Made by a program: the position numbers and the translations under genes. A model generated the notes under the pieces. That model had not been told where the DNA came from. It did no database searches and worked only from the letters and a program-made list of their open reading frames with translations. DNA of 64,000 nt from NCBI GenBank assembly GCA_947626845.1, contig CANQTW010000007.1, positions 37,952 through 101,951 on the forward strand, in the 5' to 3' direction. The DNA is from an uncultured Oscillospiraceae bacterium. GTDB lineage: Bacteria; Bacillota; Clostridia; Oscillospirales; Oscillospiraceae. This document shows positions 17,543 through 26,385 of this stretch, one piece after another; the stretch's first letter is position 1; each line of letters begins with the position of its first letter.

Positions 17543-17629
17543 TGTAAGCCGCAGGCCCGGAAGGGCCGAAGGAACACGAGAGGTTCCAAAAATATATAAA
17601 GCGCGCAAAGCGCGGAAAGGCGGCTTACA
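17543..17629 (+). promoter_or_regulatory. closed multi-helix RNA leader of hfq
   Basis: The first and last ten bases are exactly complementary (17543-17552 with 17620-17629). Inside are three local hairpins: GGCCC/GGGCC with a GGAA tetraloop (17554-17567), GGAAC/GTTCC (17571-17587), and CGCGC/GCGCG with an AAA loop (17602-17614). The whole forms a four-way junction ending one base before the hfq ATG, with the only likely ribosome-binding bases (GGAAAGG, 17614-17620) inside or at its edge. This could block translation initiation or bind Hfq for autoregulation; the latter is inference. Confidence 0.7.
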
Positions 17630-17630
17630 T

Positions 17631-17900
17631 ATGATAAAAGCGTTGAATATTCAGGATTCCTTTTTGAACGAGGCCAGGAAAAAGCGGGCGCCGCTGACGG
17701 TGTTTTTGGTGAACGGCTTTCAGATGCGCGGGGCGGTGCTGGGCTTTGACAGCTTCACGGTGATGCTGGAGAGCGAGGGGAAGCAGCAGATGGTGTATAA
17801 GCACGCCATCTCCACCATCGCCCCGGCCAAGTCCCTCAACATCCCGGAGCTGGAGGAGGAGCCGGAGGTCCTGCCGGAGCGGGAGCCGGCCTTCCGGTAA
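17631..17900 (+). CDS. hfq: RNA chaperone Hfq
   Basis: 89 aa. The Sm1 motif ([19 protein letters not shown]) and Sm2 motif ([10 protein letters not shown]) are clear. [12 protein letters not shown] at the N-terminus matches the proximal-face helix. The tail after residue 70 is short and acidic, as in Gram-positive Hfq. Hfq forms hexamers that bind sRNAs and U- or A-rich mRNA segments. It follows miaA by 90 bp, all of which is the structured leader. Confidence 0.96.
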   Translation: MIKALNIQDSFLNEARKKRAPLTVFLVNGFQMRGAVLGFDSFTVMLESEGKQQMVYKHAISTIAPAKSLNIPELEEEPEVLPEREPAFR

Positions 17901-17999
17901 GCGCGGTTCCGGGTTCAGGGAACCTCTGAATAAATCGAAGTGCCGCCGGGAGCGGCGCGGCGATTGGTTCGGAGGTCCCCTTAGTCAGACAAAAAGGGT

Positions 18000-18035
18000 C
18001 CAGGAACAGGCCGCGGCCTGTTCCTGGAGTTGTTT
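18000..18035 (+). terminator. terminator after hfq
   Basis: 13-bp perfect arms (18000-18012 and 18015-18027) are followed by AGTTGTTTT. A weaker GGGAACCTC/GAGGTCCCC pairing lies just upstream, near 17920-17980. Confidence 0.75.
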
Positions 18036-18099
18036 TATCTCCTTGCCCGGATGGGAGTTTGCCGCCGGGGGGATTATTTTTAAGATGACATAATATATG

Positions 18100-18129
18100 T
18101 TGGACAAATCGAAAAAAGTGTGATATAAT
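18100..18129 (+). promoter_or_regulatory. promoter of the HlyD-like/yggS unit
   Basis: TTGGAC (18100-18105), 18-bp spacer, TATAAT (18124-18129) with TGA directly before it (extended -10). Confidence 0.65.
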
Positions 18130-18174
18130 TCAAAGGTTATCAGTGCTTATTGAGAGGCGGAAGGAGGCCGGGGC

Positions 18175-19365
18175 GTGGAGCGGAGCGACGCGATCATCAA
18201 ATTCGTGGCGGTTTTTGTGTTCATCGCCATCATGTGCTACCTGGGAATCTCCTTCATCTCCAGCTACCGGGACCCGCTGCGGACGGTGACGGCGTCGGGC
18301 ATGGAGCTCCATGACGGGCTGGAGACGTCGGGATACATCGTCCGGGACGAGCAGCTTCTGACGGCCTCCGGCTCCAACGTTGCCGTGACGGTGACGGAGG
18401 GGGCGAAGCTGGCCAGCGGCGAGACCGTGGCCATCCGCTACTCCGGCTCCGCGGCGATGGAGCGGGCCCAGCAGATCAGCGAGATACAGATGAAAATACG
18501 CCAGCTGACGGCCCTGAAAAACGGCAAAAGCGAGGACGAGCTCTCCAAAGAGACCATCCTCTCCCTGGCGCGGGCCGTGACGGGCGGGGACTTGAGCGGG
18601 CTTTACGAGATCGAGCAGGATGTGGACGCCTACATCATCTACGGCACCGCCCTGGCCACCGGCAGTGAGGCGGAGGAGATCGCGGCGCTGGAGGAGGAGC
18701 TTCACCGGCTGAGCGAGAGTGCCTCGTCGGACACGGGGCGGGTGACGGCGCCGTTTGCCGGCACCTTCTCCTTTGCCGCCGACGGCTTTGAGAGCGTCAC
18801 CCCCGACGATATGCGGGAGCTGACCGTGACGCAGTACAAAAACCTGTTTTCCGGACCCAGAGAGGTGGGCGACAGCGTGGTGGGGCGGCTGATCCGGGGC
18901 ATCCGGTGGTATTACGCCACCCAGATAGACGAGGAGAGCGCCCGTAAGCTGACCATCGGCAAAAACGCGCGGCTCGCCTTCTCCCGCACCTACTCCCAGG
19001 AGCTGACCATGCTGGTGGAGAGCATAAGTCCAGCGGAGGACGGCGTGTGCGCCGTGGTCTTCTCCTCGGATAAGTACATGCAGGACGTGGCGGCCCTCCG
19101 GGGGGCCACCGCGGAGATCATTTTCGGCACCCTCTCCGGCATCAGCGTACCCAGGGAGGCCGTCCATGTGCTCACCGACGGGGACGAGATCGAGAACGTG
19201 GTCTATGTGCTCCAGGGCATTTCCGCCGTGGCCGTTCCGGTGAACATCATCGCGGAAAACGGCGATTACTACATGGTAGAGGAGGCCCGCGACGGCCTCC
19301 GGGTGGGGGATATCATCATCGTCCGGGCAAAAGAGCTTTATTCCGGCGCAGTCGTGGAGGGATAG
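18175..19365 (+). CDS. HlyD-like membrane-anchored adaptor protein of the division cluster
   Basis: 396 aa from a GTG with AAGGAGG 7 bp upstream. It has one N-terminal membrane helix (about residues 9-30), a biotinyl-lipoyl-like beta segment (ETSGYIVRDEQLL...VTEGAKLASGETVA), a helical hairpin (about 100-180) and a long C-terminal beta-rich part with SGISVPREAVH. This matches HlyD/MacA-type adaptors, but no transporter ATPase or permease gene is adjacent. Its neighbours yggS, sepF and divIVA suggest a role in envelope growth or division. Function is not established. Confidence 0.7.
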   Translation: MERSDAIIKFVAVFVFIAIMCYLGISFISSYRDPLRTVTASGMELHDGLETSGYIVRDEQLLTASGSNVAVTVTEGAKLASGETVAIRYSGSAAMERAQQISEIQMKIRQLTALKNGKSEDELSKETILSLARAVTGGDLSGLYEIEQDVDAYIIYGTALATGSEAEEIAALEEELHRLSESASSDTGRVTAPFAGTFSFAADGFESVTPDDMRELTVTQYKNLFSGPREVGDSVVGRLIRGIRWYYATQIDEESARKLTIGKNARLAFSRTYSQELTMLVESISPAEDGVCAVVFSSDKYMQDVAALRGATAEIIFGTLSGISVPREAVHVLTDGDEIENVVYVLQGISAVAVPVNIIAENGDYYMVEEARDGLRVGDIIIVRAKELYSGAVVEG

Positions 19366-19367
19366 GC

Positions 19368-20072
19368 GTGGACAGGAGCCTTATGGAGATACGGGACAGC
19401 GCCGCGCGGGTCCTGGAGCGGGTAAACGCCGCCGCGCAAAAGGCGGGTCACGGGGCCGTGCTGGTGGCGGCCTCCAAGATGAACGGCCCTGAGTGCGTGC
19501 GGGCCGCCTATGACGGCGGCGTCCGCCATTTTGGCGAGAACCGGGTCCAGGAGCTGGAGAGCAAGCTGGCCGCGGACGCCTACGCCGGCGCGACGGCGCA
19601 TTTTATAGGGCATCTTCAGAAAAATAAGGTGAAGGCTGTGGCGGGCCGGACGGCCCTGATCCAGTCGGCGGACTCATCGGCGCTTCTCCGGCTCATAGGA
19701 AAGCGGGCCGAAGAGCTGGGAATTACGCAGGACGTGCTTTTAGAGGTGAATATTGGCCGGGAGGCGTCAAAGTCCGGCGTACTGCCGGAGGCGCTGGACG
19801 GGCTGGCCGCCGAAGCCGCGGAAATCCCTGGGATTTTCGTCCGCGGGCTGATGGCGATCCCCCCGGCGGGGGAGGAAAAGGAAAAAACTGTCCAATATTT
19901 TGAACAAATGCGAAAGCTTTTTATTGACATCGGCGCGAAAAAATACGATAATGTCAGTATGCGTATTCTGTCCATGGGGATGAGCGCCGATTTTGAGGAG
20001 GCCATCGCCTGCGGAGCCAATATGGTGCGTGTGGGTACGGCCATCTTCGGACAGCGGTACGTTAAGGGGTAA
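19368..20072 (+). CDS. YggS/YlmE-family PLP-binding protein
   Basis: 234 aa from a GTG two bases after the preceding stop; an ATG at 19383 is an alternative. The PLP lysine lies in VLVAASKM, followed by HFGENRVQEL, the HFIGHLQKNK signature, and SMGMSADFEEAI near the C-terminus. Family members buffer free PLP and affect amino-acid homeostasis. In Firmicutes and actinobacteria the gene (ylmE) stands before sepF (ylmF), as here. Confidence 0.92.
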   Translation: MDRSLMEIRDSAARVLERVNAAAQKAGHGAVLVAASKMNGPECVRAAYDGGVRHFGENRVQELESKLAADAYAGATAHFIGHLQKNKVKAVAGRTALIQSADSSALLRLIGKRAEELGITQDVLLEVNIGREASKSGVLPEALDGLAAEAAEIPGIFVRGLMAIPPAGEEKEKTVQYFEQMRKLFIDIGAKKYDNVSMRILSMGMSADFEEAIACGANMVRVGTAIFGQRYVKG

Positions 20073-20193
20073 AGCGCCTCTTCGCGGCGGCAGCCGCAAG
20101 ACCGGCCCAAAAGCGCTCCCGCGATCATCACATCGCCGGAGGCATAAAGAAATAAGCAATATATAATAAACAAATTTTTTGGAGGCTGTACAA

Positions 20194-20664
20194 ATGGGAC
20201 TTCTGAACGAGCTCAAGAAACTGACCAAGCCCTATGACGATGAAGAGGACGAATTTGAGGACTTTACACCCCGCGCGCCGGAGAAGATCCCTGTGACGCC
20301 CCGTACCGCCGCGCCCACGCGCGTGCCCACCGGCAATATGGCGGAGGACAGGCGCGACGCCAACAAGGTGGTGAACATCCACGCCACCACCCAGCTGCAG
20401 GTGGTGCTGGTGAAGCCCGACAAGTTTGAGAACGCCGCGGAGATCGCCGAGCATCTCCGGGACAAGCACACCGTTGTGCTGAACCTGGAATCCACCAACA
20501 AGGACGTCTCCCGCAGACTTCTGGACTTCCTCTCCGGCGTGGCCTTTGCCCAGGACGGAAAGATCAAGAAGGTGGCCCAGGGCACCTATCTCATCACGCC
20601 CTACAACGTAAACCTCATGGGCGACCTGATCGACGAGCTGGAGAACAACGGGCTTTATTTTTAA
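20194..20664 (+). CDS. sepF: cell division protein SepF
   Basis: 156 aa from the ATG at 20194, chosen because GGAGG at 20181-20185 is correctly spaced. The N-terminus is a short amphipathic helix (MGLLNELKKLT), which in SepF binds membrane, followed by an acidic linker. The C-terminal domain (about residues 70-150) has VVLVKPDKFENAAEIAEHL and the VVLNLESTNKDVSRRLLDFLSG core typical of SepF. SepF anchors FtsZ to the membrane. Its place between yggS and divIVA is conserved. Confidence 0.93.
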   Translation: MGLLNELKKLTKPYDDEEDEFEDFTPRAPEKIPVTPRTAAPTRVPTGNMAEDRRDANKVVNIHATTQLQVVLVKPDKFENAAEIAEHLRDKHTVVLNLESTNKDVSRRLLDFLSGVAFAQDGKIKKVAQGTYLITPYNVNLMGDLIDELENNGLYF

Positions 20665-20810
20665 ATCAAAATAGAAAACAGAAAAAACCGGACGGCGCGG
20701 CTGAGGCCTGACATGTCCGGACAGGCGGCGCGATGCCGGCGAGACGCAGGGAGTTGTCCCGGAGCGGAGACGGCGGCAGACGCGACGACGACACGAAAGG
20801 GTTGATTTGC

Positions 20811-21767
20811 ATGTTGACACCTCAGGATATCGAGAGCAAGGAGCTTCCCAAGGCTGTATTCGGCGGGTATGATATGACCTCCGTGGACGAGTTCCTGGAA
20901 CAGCTGGCCGCGGATTACGCCACGCTGTACAAGGACAATATGGTGCTGAAGGGCAAGCTGAAGGTCCTGGTGGAGAAGGTGGAGGAATACCGCTCCACCG
21001 AGGACGCCATGCGCATGGCGCTTTTGACCGCCCAGAAGATGAGCGACGATATGATGGCCGAGACAAAGGTGAAATGTGACGAGATGCTGGCCGCCGCCGC
21101 CCGCGATTCCGACGAATCCCGCGCCAAGGCGGCCGAGGACATCACCCATGAGGATATGAAGCTGGAGGCCGCCAAGGTCAAGACCGCCGCCTTCGTGTCC
21201 GCGTCCCGACAGATCCTGGGACAGTATGAGGCGTTTCTGGAGAAGCTTGACTCCGTGAACGCCCAGTACGGCGGAGTCGCGTCCGCGCCCGCCGAGCCCG
21301 CGGAACCGGCCCATGAGCCTGTTTTCTCCCCGGAGCCGGAGCGTGTCCGTATGTCCGCCGCCCCTGCCGCCCAGCAGGAGAGCGAGCCGGAGCCGGAGGC
21401 CGCCCCGGAGGCGGAGCCCGCGGCCCAGGCGAAGGAAGAGCCTGAACCCGCGCCGGCGTTTTCCGCCGAGCCCCCGGCGCCCCCGGAGGGCGTGGACCTG
21501 GGCGAGGAGCTGGAGCCGGACGAGCCCGCCGAAAAGAGCGGAAGCAAGGAGGCCGCCGCGGACGATATGACCGCCGCCACCCGCCGCATCGACATCGACG
21601 CCGTGCGCCGCTTTTACTCCGGCGACGGCGAGACCAAGCGAATGGCCTGGGATGAGGAGGACGAGCTGACCACGCCCCGGCCCAAGTTTGATTTTTCCGA
21701 CCTGCGCTTCGGCGCCAACTACGAGGACGAGGAGCCTAAGAAAAAGGGCGGAAAAAAGGATAAATAA
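20811..21767 (+). CDS. divIVA: DivIVA-domain cell division protein
   Basis: 318 aa from the ATG at 20811 (MLTPQDIESKELPKAVFGGYD). The N-terminal membrane-binding DivIVA domain and coiled coil (about residues 20-140) are clear, including YDMTSVDEFLEQLA. The rest is a long Pro/Glu/Ala-rich low-complexity region (about 150-250) and a short basic end. DivIVA proteins sense negative membrane curvature and recruit division or chromosome factors to poles. The ribosome site (AAAGGG) is weak. A terminator-like hairpin lies after it at about 21811-21841. Confidence 0.88.
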   Translation: MLTPQDIESKELPKAVFGGYDMTSVDEFLEQLAADYATLYKDNMVLKGKLKVLVEKVEEYRSTEDAMRMALLTAQKMSDDMMAETKVKCDEMLAAAARDSDESRAKAAEDITHEDMKLEAAKVKTAAFVSASRQILGQYEAFLEKLDSVNAQYGGVASAPAEPAEPAHEPVFSPEPERVRMSAAPAAQQESEPEPEAAPEAEPAAQAKEEPEPAPAFSAEPPAPPEGVDLGEELEPDEPAEKSGSKEAAADDMTAATRRIDIDAVRRFYSGDGETKRMAWDEEDELTTPRPKFDFSDLRFGANYEDEEPKKKGGKKDK

Positions 21768-21807
21768 CCGTTTATCCAACAATATATCTATTTTCCGGCG
21801 GCCTGTA

Positions 21808-21841
21808 CGCCGGAAAAAGGCCGTCCGGCCTTTTTCCGCGG
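21808..21841 (+). terminator. hairpin between divIVA and ileS
   Basis: GCCGGAAAAAGGCC pairs with GGCCTTTTTCCGC. It resembles the arm sequence of the dispersed repeats and of the hairpin at about 2335, and probably terminates divIVA transcription. Confidence 0.5.
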
Positions 21842-21883
21842 CAGCCGTAAGATAATCAGTCAGGAAATCGAGGAACTCCGAAC

Positions 21884-24694
21884 ATGCCACAGGATTACAA
21901 CCAGACAGTCAACCTTCCGAAAACGGACTTTCCCATGCGCGCCTCCCTGCCGGCCAGGGAGCCGGGGATGCTGGAGCGGTGGAACGAGATTGATCTCTAT
22001 CACGAGATGCTGAAGCGCAACGAGGGTAAGCCCCTCTTTGTGCTCCACGACGGCCCGCCCTTCTCCAACGGACATCTGCACATGGGCCACGCCCTCAACA
22101 AAGCCATCAAGGACTTCATTGTTCGCTACAAGTCCATGACAGGCTATAAGACCCCCTTCACCCCCGGCTGGGACAACCACGGGATGCCCATCGAATCGGC
22201 CATCATCAAGCAGCAGAAGCTGAACCGCAAGGCCATGAGCGTACCGGAATTTCGTTCCGCCTGCCAGGAGTTCGCCCAGAATTTTGTGAACATCCAGCGG
22301 GACGAGTTCAAGCGCCTGGGGTATGTGGCCGACTGGGACCGGCCCTACCTGACCATGGACCCGAAGTTCGAGGCCGAGGAGGTCAAGGTTTTTGGAGAGA
22401 TGTACCGCAAGGGGTACATCTATAAGGGCAAAAAGCCCGTCTACTGGTGCCCCCACGACGAGACGGCCCTGGCCGAGGCGGAGATCGAGTACGCCGAGGA
22501 CCCGGTCACCACGATTTTCGTAAAATTCCGCGTCAAGGACGACCTGGGGAAGCTCTCGGCTTACGGGCCCCTTGACAACATATATTTCGTCATCTGGACC
22601 ACCACCACCTGGACCATTCCGGGGAATCTGGCCATCTGCCTGAACCCCGGCTATGACTACACCCTGACCCGCGCCAGCAACGGCGAGGTGTACATCATGG
22701 CGAAAGAGCTTGCCGAGTCCGTCCTCAGAAAGGCCGGCCTTGAAGCTGTCGAGGTCTTGGCCGAGTTCAAGGGCGCGGAGCTGGAGCTGATGACCGCCCA
22801 GCACCCCCTCTTTGACCAGACGAGCCTTGTGATCGTGGGCGACCACGTGACCCTGGACGCCGGCACCGGATGCGTACACACCGCCCCGGCCTACGGCGCG
22901 GATGACTTCTTTGTCTGCCAGAAATATCCCCAGATCCCCTCCGGGCGCGATCTGGTGGTGAATGTGGACGACTCCGGACGCTTCACGGCGGATGCCGGAA
23001 AATACGAGGGCCTTGACGTGCTGAAGGCCCACGAGCCCATCTACAATGACCTTGTGGCCTGCGGGGCGCTTTTAGCCAGCGAGAACATCACCCACTCCTA
23101 TCCCCACTGCTGGCGGTGCAAGCACCCCATCATCTTCCGCGCCACCGACCAGTGGTTCTGCTCCGTGGACGCCTTCAAGGAGGAGGCAGTCCGCGCCGCC
23201 GAGGCCGTCACCTGGCTTCCCGACTGGGGCCGTGACCGCATCAGCTCCATGATCCGCGAGCGGGCGGACTGGTGCATCTCCCGTCAGCGCCACTGGGGCC
23301 TGCCCATTCCGGTGCTCTACTGCAAGAAGTGCGGTAAGCCCATCTGCACCCAGGAGACAATAGAAAAGATTTCCGAGCTGTTCCGGGAGCGCGGCTCCAA
23401 CGCCTGGTTCGAGCTGGACGCGGACGAGCTGGCGCCGGAGGGCCTTGTGTGCCCTGAGTGCGGCTGTGACCACTTTGAGAAGGAGACGGACACCTTGGAC
23501 GGCTGGTTCGACTCCGGCTCCACCCACATCGCCAGTATGGAGCTGGACGCCCCCCAGTGCTGGCCCGCGGACCTCTACATGGAGGGCGGCGACCAGTACC
23601 GCGGCTGGTTCCAGTCCAGCCTCCTCACCGCCGTGGCGGTCAAGGGCGGCGCGCCCTACAGGACCGTCCTCACCCACGGCTGGACCGTGGACGGCGAGGG
23701 CCGGCAGATGCACAAGTCCCTGGGCAACGGCATCTCCCCGGAGGACATCATCAAGAAGTACGGCGCGGACCTGGTGCGCCTCTGGGCCGCCAGCGCCGAT
23801 TACCGCAACGATATGCGCTGCTCGGAGAACATCTTCAAGCAGCTTTCCGACAAGTATCTGAAAATCCGCAACACCGCCAGGTACATCCTGGGGAACCTCA
23901 ACGGCTTTGACCCGGATGAGCTGGTGGCGTTTGACGAGATGCTCCCGCTGGACAAGTGGGCGATGGTGCAGATGAACGCCCTGGTGGAAAAATGCCTGGC
24001 GGCCTATGAGCGCTACGAGTTCCATGCGGTGACCTACGCCGTCCACAACTTCTGCGTGGTGGAGATGTCCAGCTTCTATCTGGACATCATCAAGGACAGG
24101 CTCTACTGCGACGCAACCGATTCCCTTTCCCGCCGCAGCGCCCAGAGCGCCATCTACGCCATCCTGGACGCCATGGTGCGGCTCCTGGCCCCCATCCTGG
24201 CCTTCACCAGCGACGAAATCTGGCAGGCCATGCCCCACGACAGGAGCGCCAACGGCCTCCATGTGATGCTCAACGATATGCCCGCCGTTCACCCGGAGTG
24301 CCGGTTTGACGAGGCCGAGGCCCGGCGCTGGGATAAGCTCATCGCCCTCCGGGCCGACGTGCTGAAGGCCCTGGAGCTCAAGCGGGCGGACAAGTCCATC
24401 GGCAAGCCCCTGGACGCCCAGGTGACGCTGTACATCGCCCCGGCGGCGAAGGAGGCTTTTGACGAGCTGGTGGGGATGGACCTGGCGCAGATGTTCATCG
24501 TCTCCCGCGTCAACGTGGTATACGGCGAGGGCGCGGGCCTTCCCGGCGAGAGCTTCCCCGGCGTGACCGTGGAGGTGGCCCCCTGCGACGCGCCCAAGTG
24601 CCTGCGCTGCTGGAACAGGGCGGAGACCGTGGGCTGTGACCACGACCATCCGGAGCTGTGCCAGAGGTGCGCAGACGTTGTTAAGAATCTCTAA
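21884..24694 (+). CDS. ileS: isoleucyl-tRNA synthetase
   Basis: 936-aa class I synthetase. The HIGH motif appears as GHLHMGHAL and the KMSKS loop as MHKSLGNG. The editing domain (about residues 200-400) includes WTTTTWTIPGNLA. Zinc-binding cysteines occur as CKKCGKPIC...CPECGC and near the C-terminus as CLRCWNR...CQRC. It charges tRNA-Ile and hydrolyses mischarged valine. No T-box is visible in the 115 bp upstream, which is unusual for a clostridial ileS but not rare. Confidence 0.97.
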   Translation: MPQDYNQTVNLPKTDFPMRASLPAREPGMLERWNEIDLYHEMLKRNEGKPLFVLHDGPPFSNGHLHMGHALNKAIKDFIVRYKSMTGYKTPFTPGWDNHGMPIESAIIKQQKLNRKAMSVPEFRSACQEFAQNFVNIQRDEFKRLGYVADWDRPYLTMDPKFEAEEVKVFGEMYRKGYIYKGKKPVYWCPHDETALAEAEIEYAEDPVTTIFVKFRVKDDLGKLSAYGPLDNIYFVIWTTTTWTIPGNLAICLNPGYDYTLTRASNGEVYIMAKELAESVLRKAGLEAVEVLAEFKGAELELMTAQHPLFDQTSLVIVGDHVTLDAGTGCVHTAPAYGADDFFVCQKYPQIPSGRDLVVNVDDSGRFTADAGKYEGLDVLKAHEPIYNDLVACGALLASENITHSYPHCWRCKHPIIFRATDQWFCSVDAFKEEAVRAAEAVTWLPDWGRDRISSMIRERADWCISRQRHWGLPIPVLYCKKCGKPICTQETIEKISELFRERGSNAWFELDADELAPEGLVCPECGCDHFEKETDTLDGWFDSGSTHIASMELDAPQCWPADLYMEGGDQYRGWFQSSLLTAVAVKGGAPYRTVLTHGWTVDGEGRQMHKSLGNGISPEDIIKKYGADLVRLWAASADYRNDMRCSENIFKQLSDKYLKIRNTARYILGNLNGFDPDELVAFDEMLPLDKWAMVQMNALVEKCLAAYERYEFHAVTYAVHNFCVVEMSSFYLDIIKDRLYCDATDSLSRRSAQSAIYAILDAMVRLLAPILAFTSDEIWQAMPHDRSANGLHVMLNDMPAVHPECRFDEAEARRWDKLIALRADVLKALELKRADKSIGKPLDAQVTLYIAPAAKEAFDELVGMDLAQMFIVSRVNVVYGEGAGLPGESFPGVTVEVAPCDAPKCLRCWNRAETVGCDHDHPELCQRCADVVKNL

Positions 24695-24757
24695 GGCATA
24701 ATATGATAGACAGCGGGCGGGTTTTTGACCCGCCCCTGTGAGTATAATGAGGTATGT

Positions 24758-25264
24758 ATGCTTTATCTTCTCATCGCGGCGGCCTGCTGTGCCGCGGACC
24801 AGCTTTTTAAATACTGGGTGGTCAGCCATATCCCCCTGGAGGGATATGTGGAGCTGATACCGGGCGTTCTGGGCCTGACGCATATCCGCAACACCGGTAT
24901 GGCCTTCTCCATGCTGTCCGGCCACACCTGGGTCCTGGCTGTGGTCTCCGGCGCTGTGGCGGCGCTGCTGATCTGGCTCCTTTTCAAGGGCAGGTTTACC
25001 GGCTGGGAGAAGCTGGGCCTGGCCCTGGTGCTGGGCGGCGACGTGGGGAACCTTATCGACCGGGCCTTCCTTGGCTATGTAGTGGATATGCTCAACCCGG
25101 AATTTGTGCGCTTCGCGGTGTTCAATCTGGCCGACAGCTTCATCGACGTGGGCGCGGTGCTGTTCTGCCTGCTGTATATCCTCCGCTCTCTCAGGGAGGA
25201 GAAGGCGAAAAAGGCCGCGGCGCTGAAGGAGGCCCGACATGACGGCGACACTGACGGTAACTGA
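24758..25264 (+). CDS. lspA: lipoprotein signal peptidase LspA
   Basis: 168 aa from the ATG at 24758 (GAGG correctly spaced), with four membrane segments. The catalytic aspartates lie in GDVGNLIDR and FNLADSFIDVG. Other conserved positions are DQLFKYW in helix 1 and NTGMAFSML. It cleaves signal peptides from diacylglyceryl-modified prolipoproteins in the membrane. It overlaps rluD by 26 bp, a conserved pairing in Firmicutes. A GGGCGGGT/ACCCGCCC hairpin (24715-24735) lies between ileS and this gene. Confidence 0.95.
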   Translation: MLYLLIAAACCAADQLFKYWVVSHIPLEGYVELIPGVLGLTHIRNTGMAFSMLSGHTWVLAVVSGAVAALLIWLLFKGRFTGWEKLGLALVLGGDVGNLIDRAFLGYVVDMLNPEFVRFAVFNLADSFIDVGAVLFCLLYILRSLREEKAKKAAALKEARHDGDTDGN

Positions 25265-26153
25265 AGCCGGGCGGGTGGACGCCCTGATCGCGGCGGCCAT
25301 GCCGGAGCTCAGCCGCGCCTTTGTCCAGAGGCTCCTGGAGGAGGGGCGCGTCCTCTGCCGCGGAAAGGCCGTGAAGAAGAGCTATCGCCCGGAGCCGGGG
25401 GAGGTGCTTACGCTGGATATCCCGGAGCCGGAGGCGCCGGAGATCGCGGCGGAGGATATCCCGCTGGAGATCGTCTACGAGGATAAGGACGTCATTGTGG
25501 TCAACAAGCCCAAGGGCATGGTGGTCCATCCCGCCCCCGGCCATGCCGGCGGGACGCTGGTCAACGCCCTGATGGCCCACTGCGGGAAAGAGCTCAGCGG
25601 CATCAACGGCGTTCTGCGACCAGGCATCGTCCATCGGATCGACAAGGACACATCGGGGCTGATCATCGCCGCCAAAAACGACGGGGCGCACAAGTGCCTG
25701 GCGGAACAGCTGAAGGATCACACCCTGTCCAGGACCTACGAATGCGTGGTCATAGGGAATCTGCGGGAGGATACCGGTACCGTGGACGCCCCCATTGGCC
25801 GTCACCCCACCGACAGGAAGCGCATGTGCGTGACGGAGAAAAACGCCCGCCCCGCCGTGACCCACTGGGAGGTGCTGGAGCGTTTTCCGGGCTGTACCCA
25901 CCTCCGCTGCCGGCTGGAGACGGGGCGCACCCACCAGATCAGGGTGCACATGGCCCACATCGGCCACCCGATCCTGGGGGACACCGTATACGGGGCAAAA
26001 AAGCCCGTTCCCGGCCTTCAGGGCCAGTGCCTCCACGCGAAAAAGCTGCGCTTTGTACATCCCGCCACCGGGGAGAGCGTGGAGGTGGAATGTGAGCTGC
26101 CGGCCTATTTTCAGGCGGTGCTGAAGAAACTGCACGAGCAAGCCCTCCGCTGA
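25239..26153 (+). CDS. RluD-family pseudouridine synthase
   Basis: 304 aa. An S4 RNA-binding domain at residues 10-65 (RAFVQRLLEEGRVL) precedes the catalytic domain with HRIDKDTSGLIIAAK, which holds the nucleophilic Asp, and RTHQIRVHMAHIGHP. This is the RluA/C/D architecture; B. subtilis YlyB has the same place after lspA. It makes pseudouridines in 23S rRNA, but the exact sites are not predictable. A hairpin with a T-run (about 26153-26185) follows. Confidence 0.93.
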   Translation: MTATLTVTEAGRVDALIAAAMPELSRAFVQRLLEEGRVLCRGKAVKKSYRPEPGEVLTLDIPEPEAPEIAAEDIPLEIVYEDKDVIVVNKPKGMVVHPAPGHAGGTLVNALMAHCGKELSGINGVLRPGIVHRIDKDTSGLIIAAKNDGAHKCLAEQLKDHTLSRTYECVVIGNLREDTGTVDAPIGRHPTDRKRMCVTEKNARPAVTHWEVLERFPGCTHLRCRLETGRTHQIRVHMAHIGHPILGDTVYGAKKPVPGLQGQCLHAKKLRFVHPATGESVEVECELPAYFQAVLKKLHEQALR

Positions 26154-26154
26154 C

Positions 26155-26186
26155 AAGCCCTCCGCTTCTGCGGCGGGCTTTTTCGC
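26155..26186 (+). terminator. terminator after rluD
   Basis: The AAGCCCTCCGC/GCGGCGGGCTT inverted repeat is followed by TTT. The next 150 bp up to trkH is gene-free and AT-rich at its right end. Confidence 0.55.
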
Positions 26187-26323
26187 GTCATACTTCGTCA
26201 GACTGCTTGGCAATACACAAAGTATTCCCTGCGCAGTCTTCCTCGTCTGACACGAAAAATCCTCGCCGCTCGGCGTCTGTTTTTAGTCGAGTATTCGTTT
26301 GAACAAAATTAACATTTAATTCC

Positions 26324-26352
26324 TTGCTTTTTCGGTTTATATGCGGTACAAT
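26324..26352 (+). promoter_or_regulatory. probable promoter of trkH-trkA
   Basis: TTGCTT (26324-26329), 17-bp spacer, TACAAT (26347-26352). The match is moderate. Confidence 0.4.
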
Positions 26353-26385
26353 AAATTTTGTTCGATTTTGCGGGGAGGTGACGCG

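Noticed and set aside
23072..25300. Very long minus-strand open frame opposite ileS
   Set aside because: It is the antisense reading of a clear isoleucyl-tRNA synthetase gene; composition is Gly/Ala/His/Val-rich and without family motifs, as expected for shadows in GC-rich DNA.
26188..26312. Minus-strand frame reading TNTRLKTDAERRGFFVSDEE and onward
   Set aside because: It looks coding-like but has no start with a ribosome site and runs into trkH antisense; perhaps a gene scrap or repeat, not supportable.
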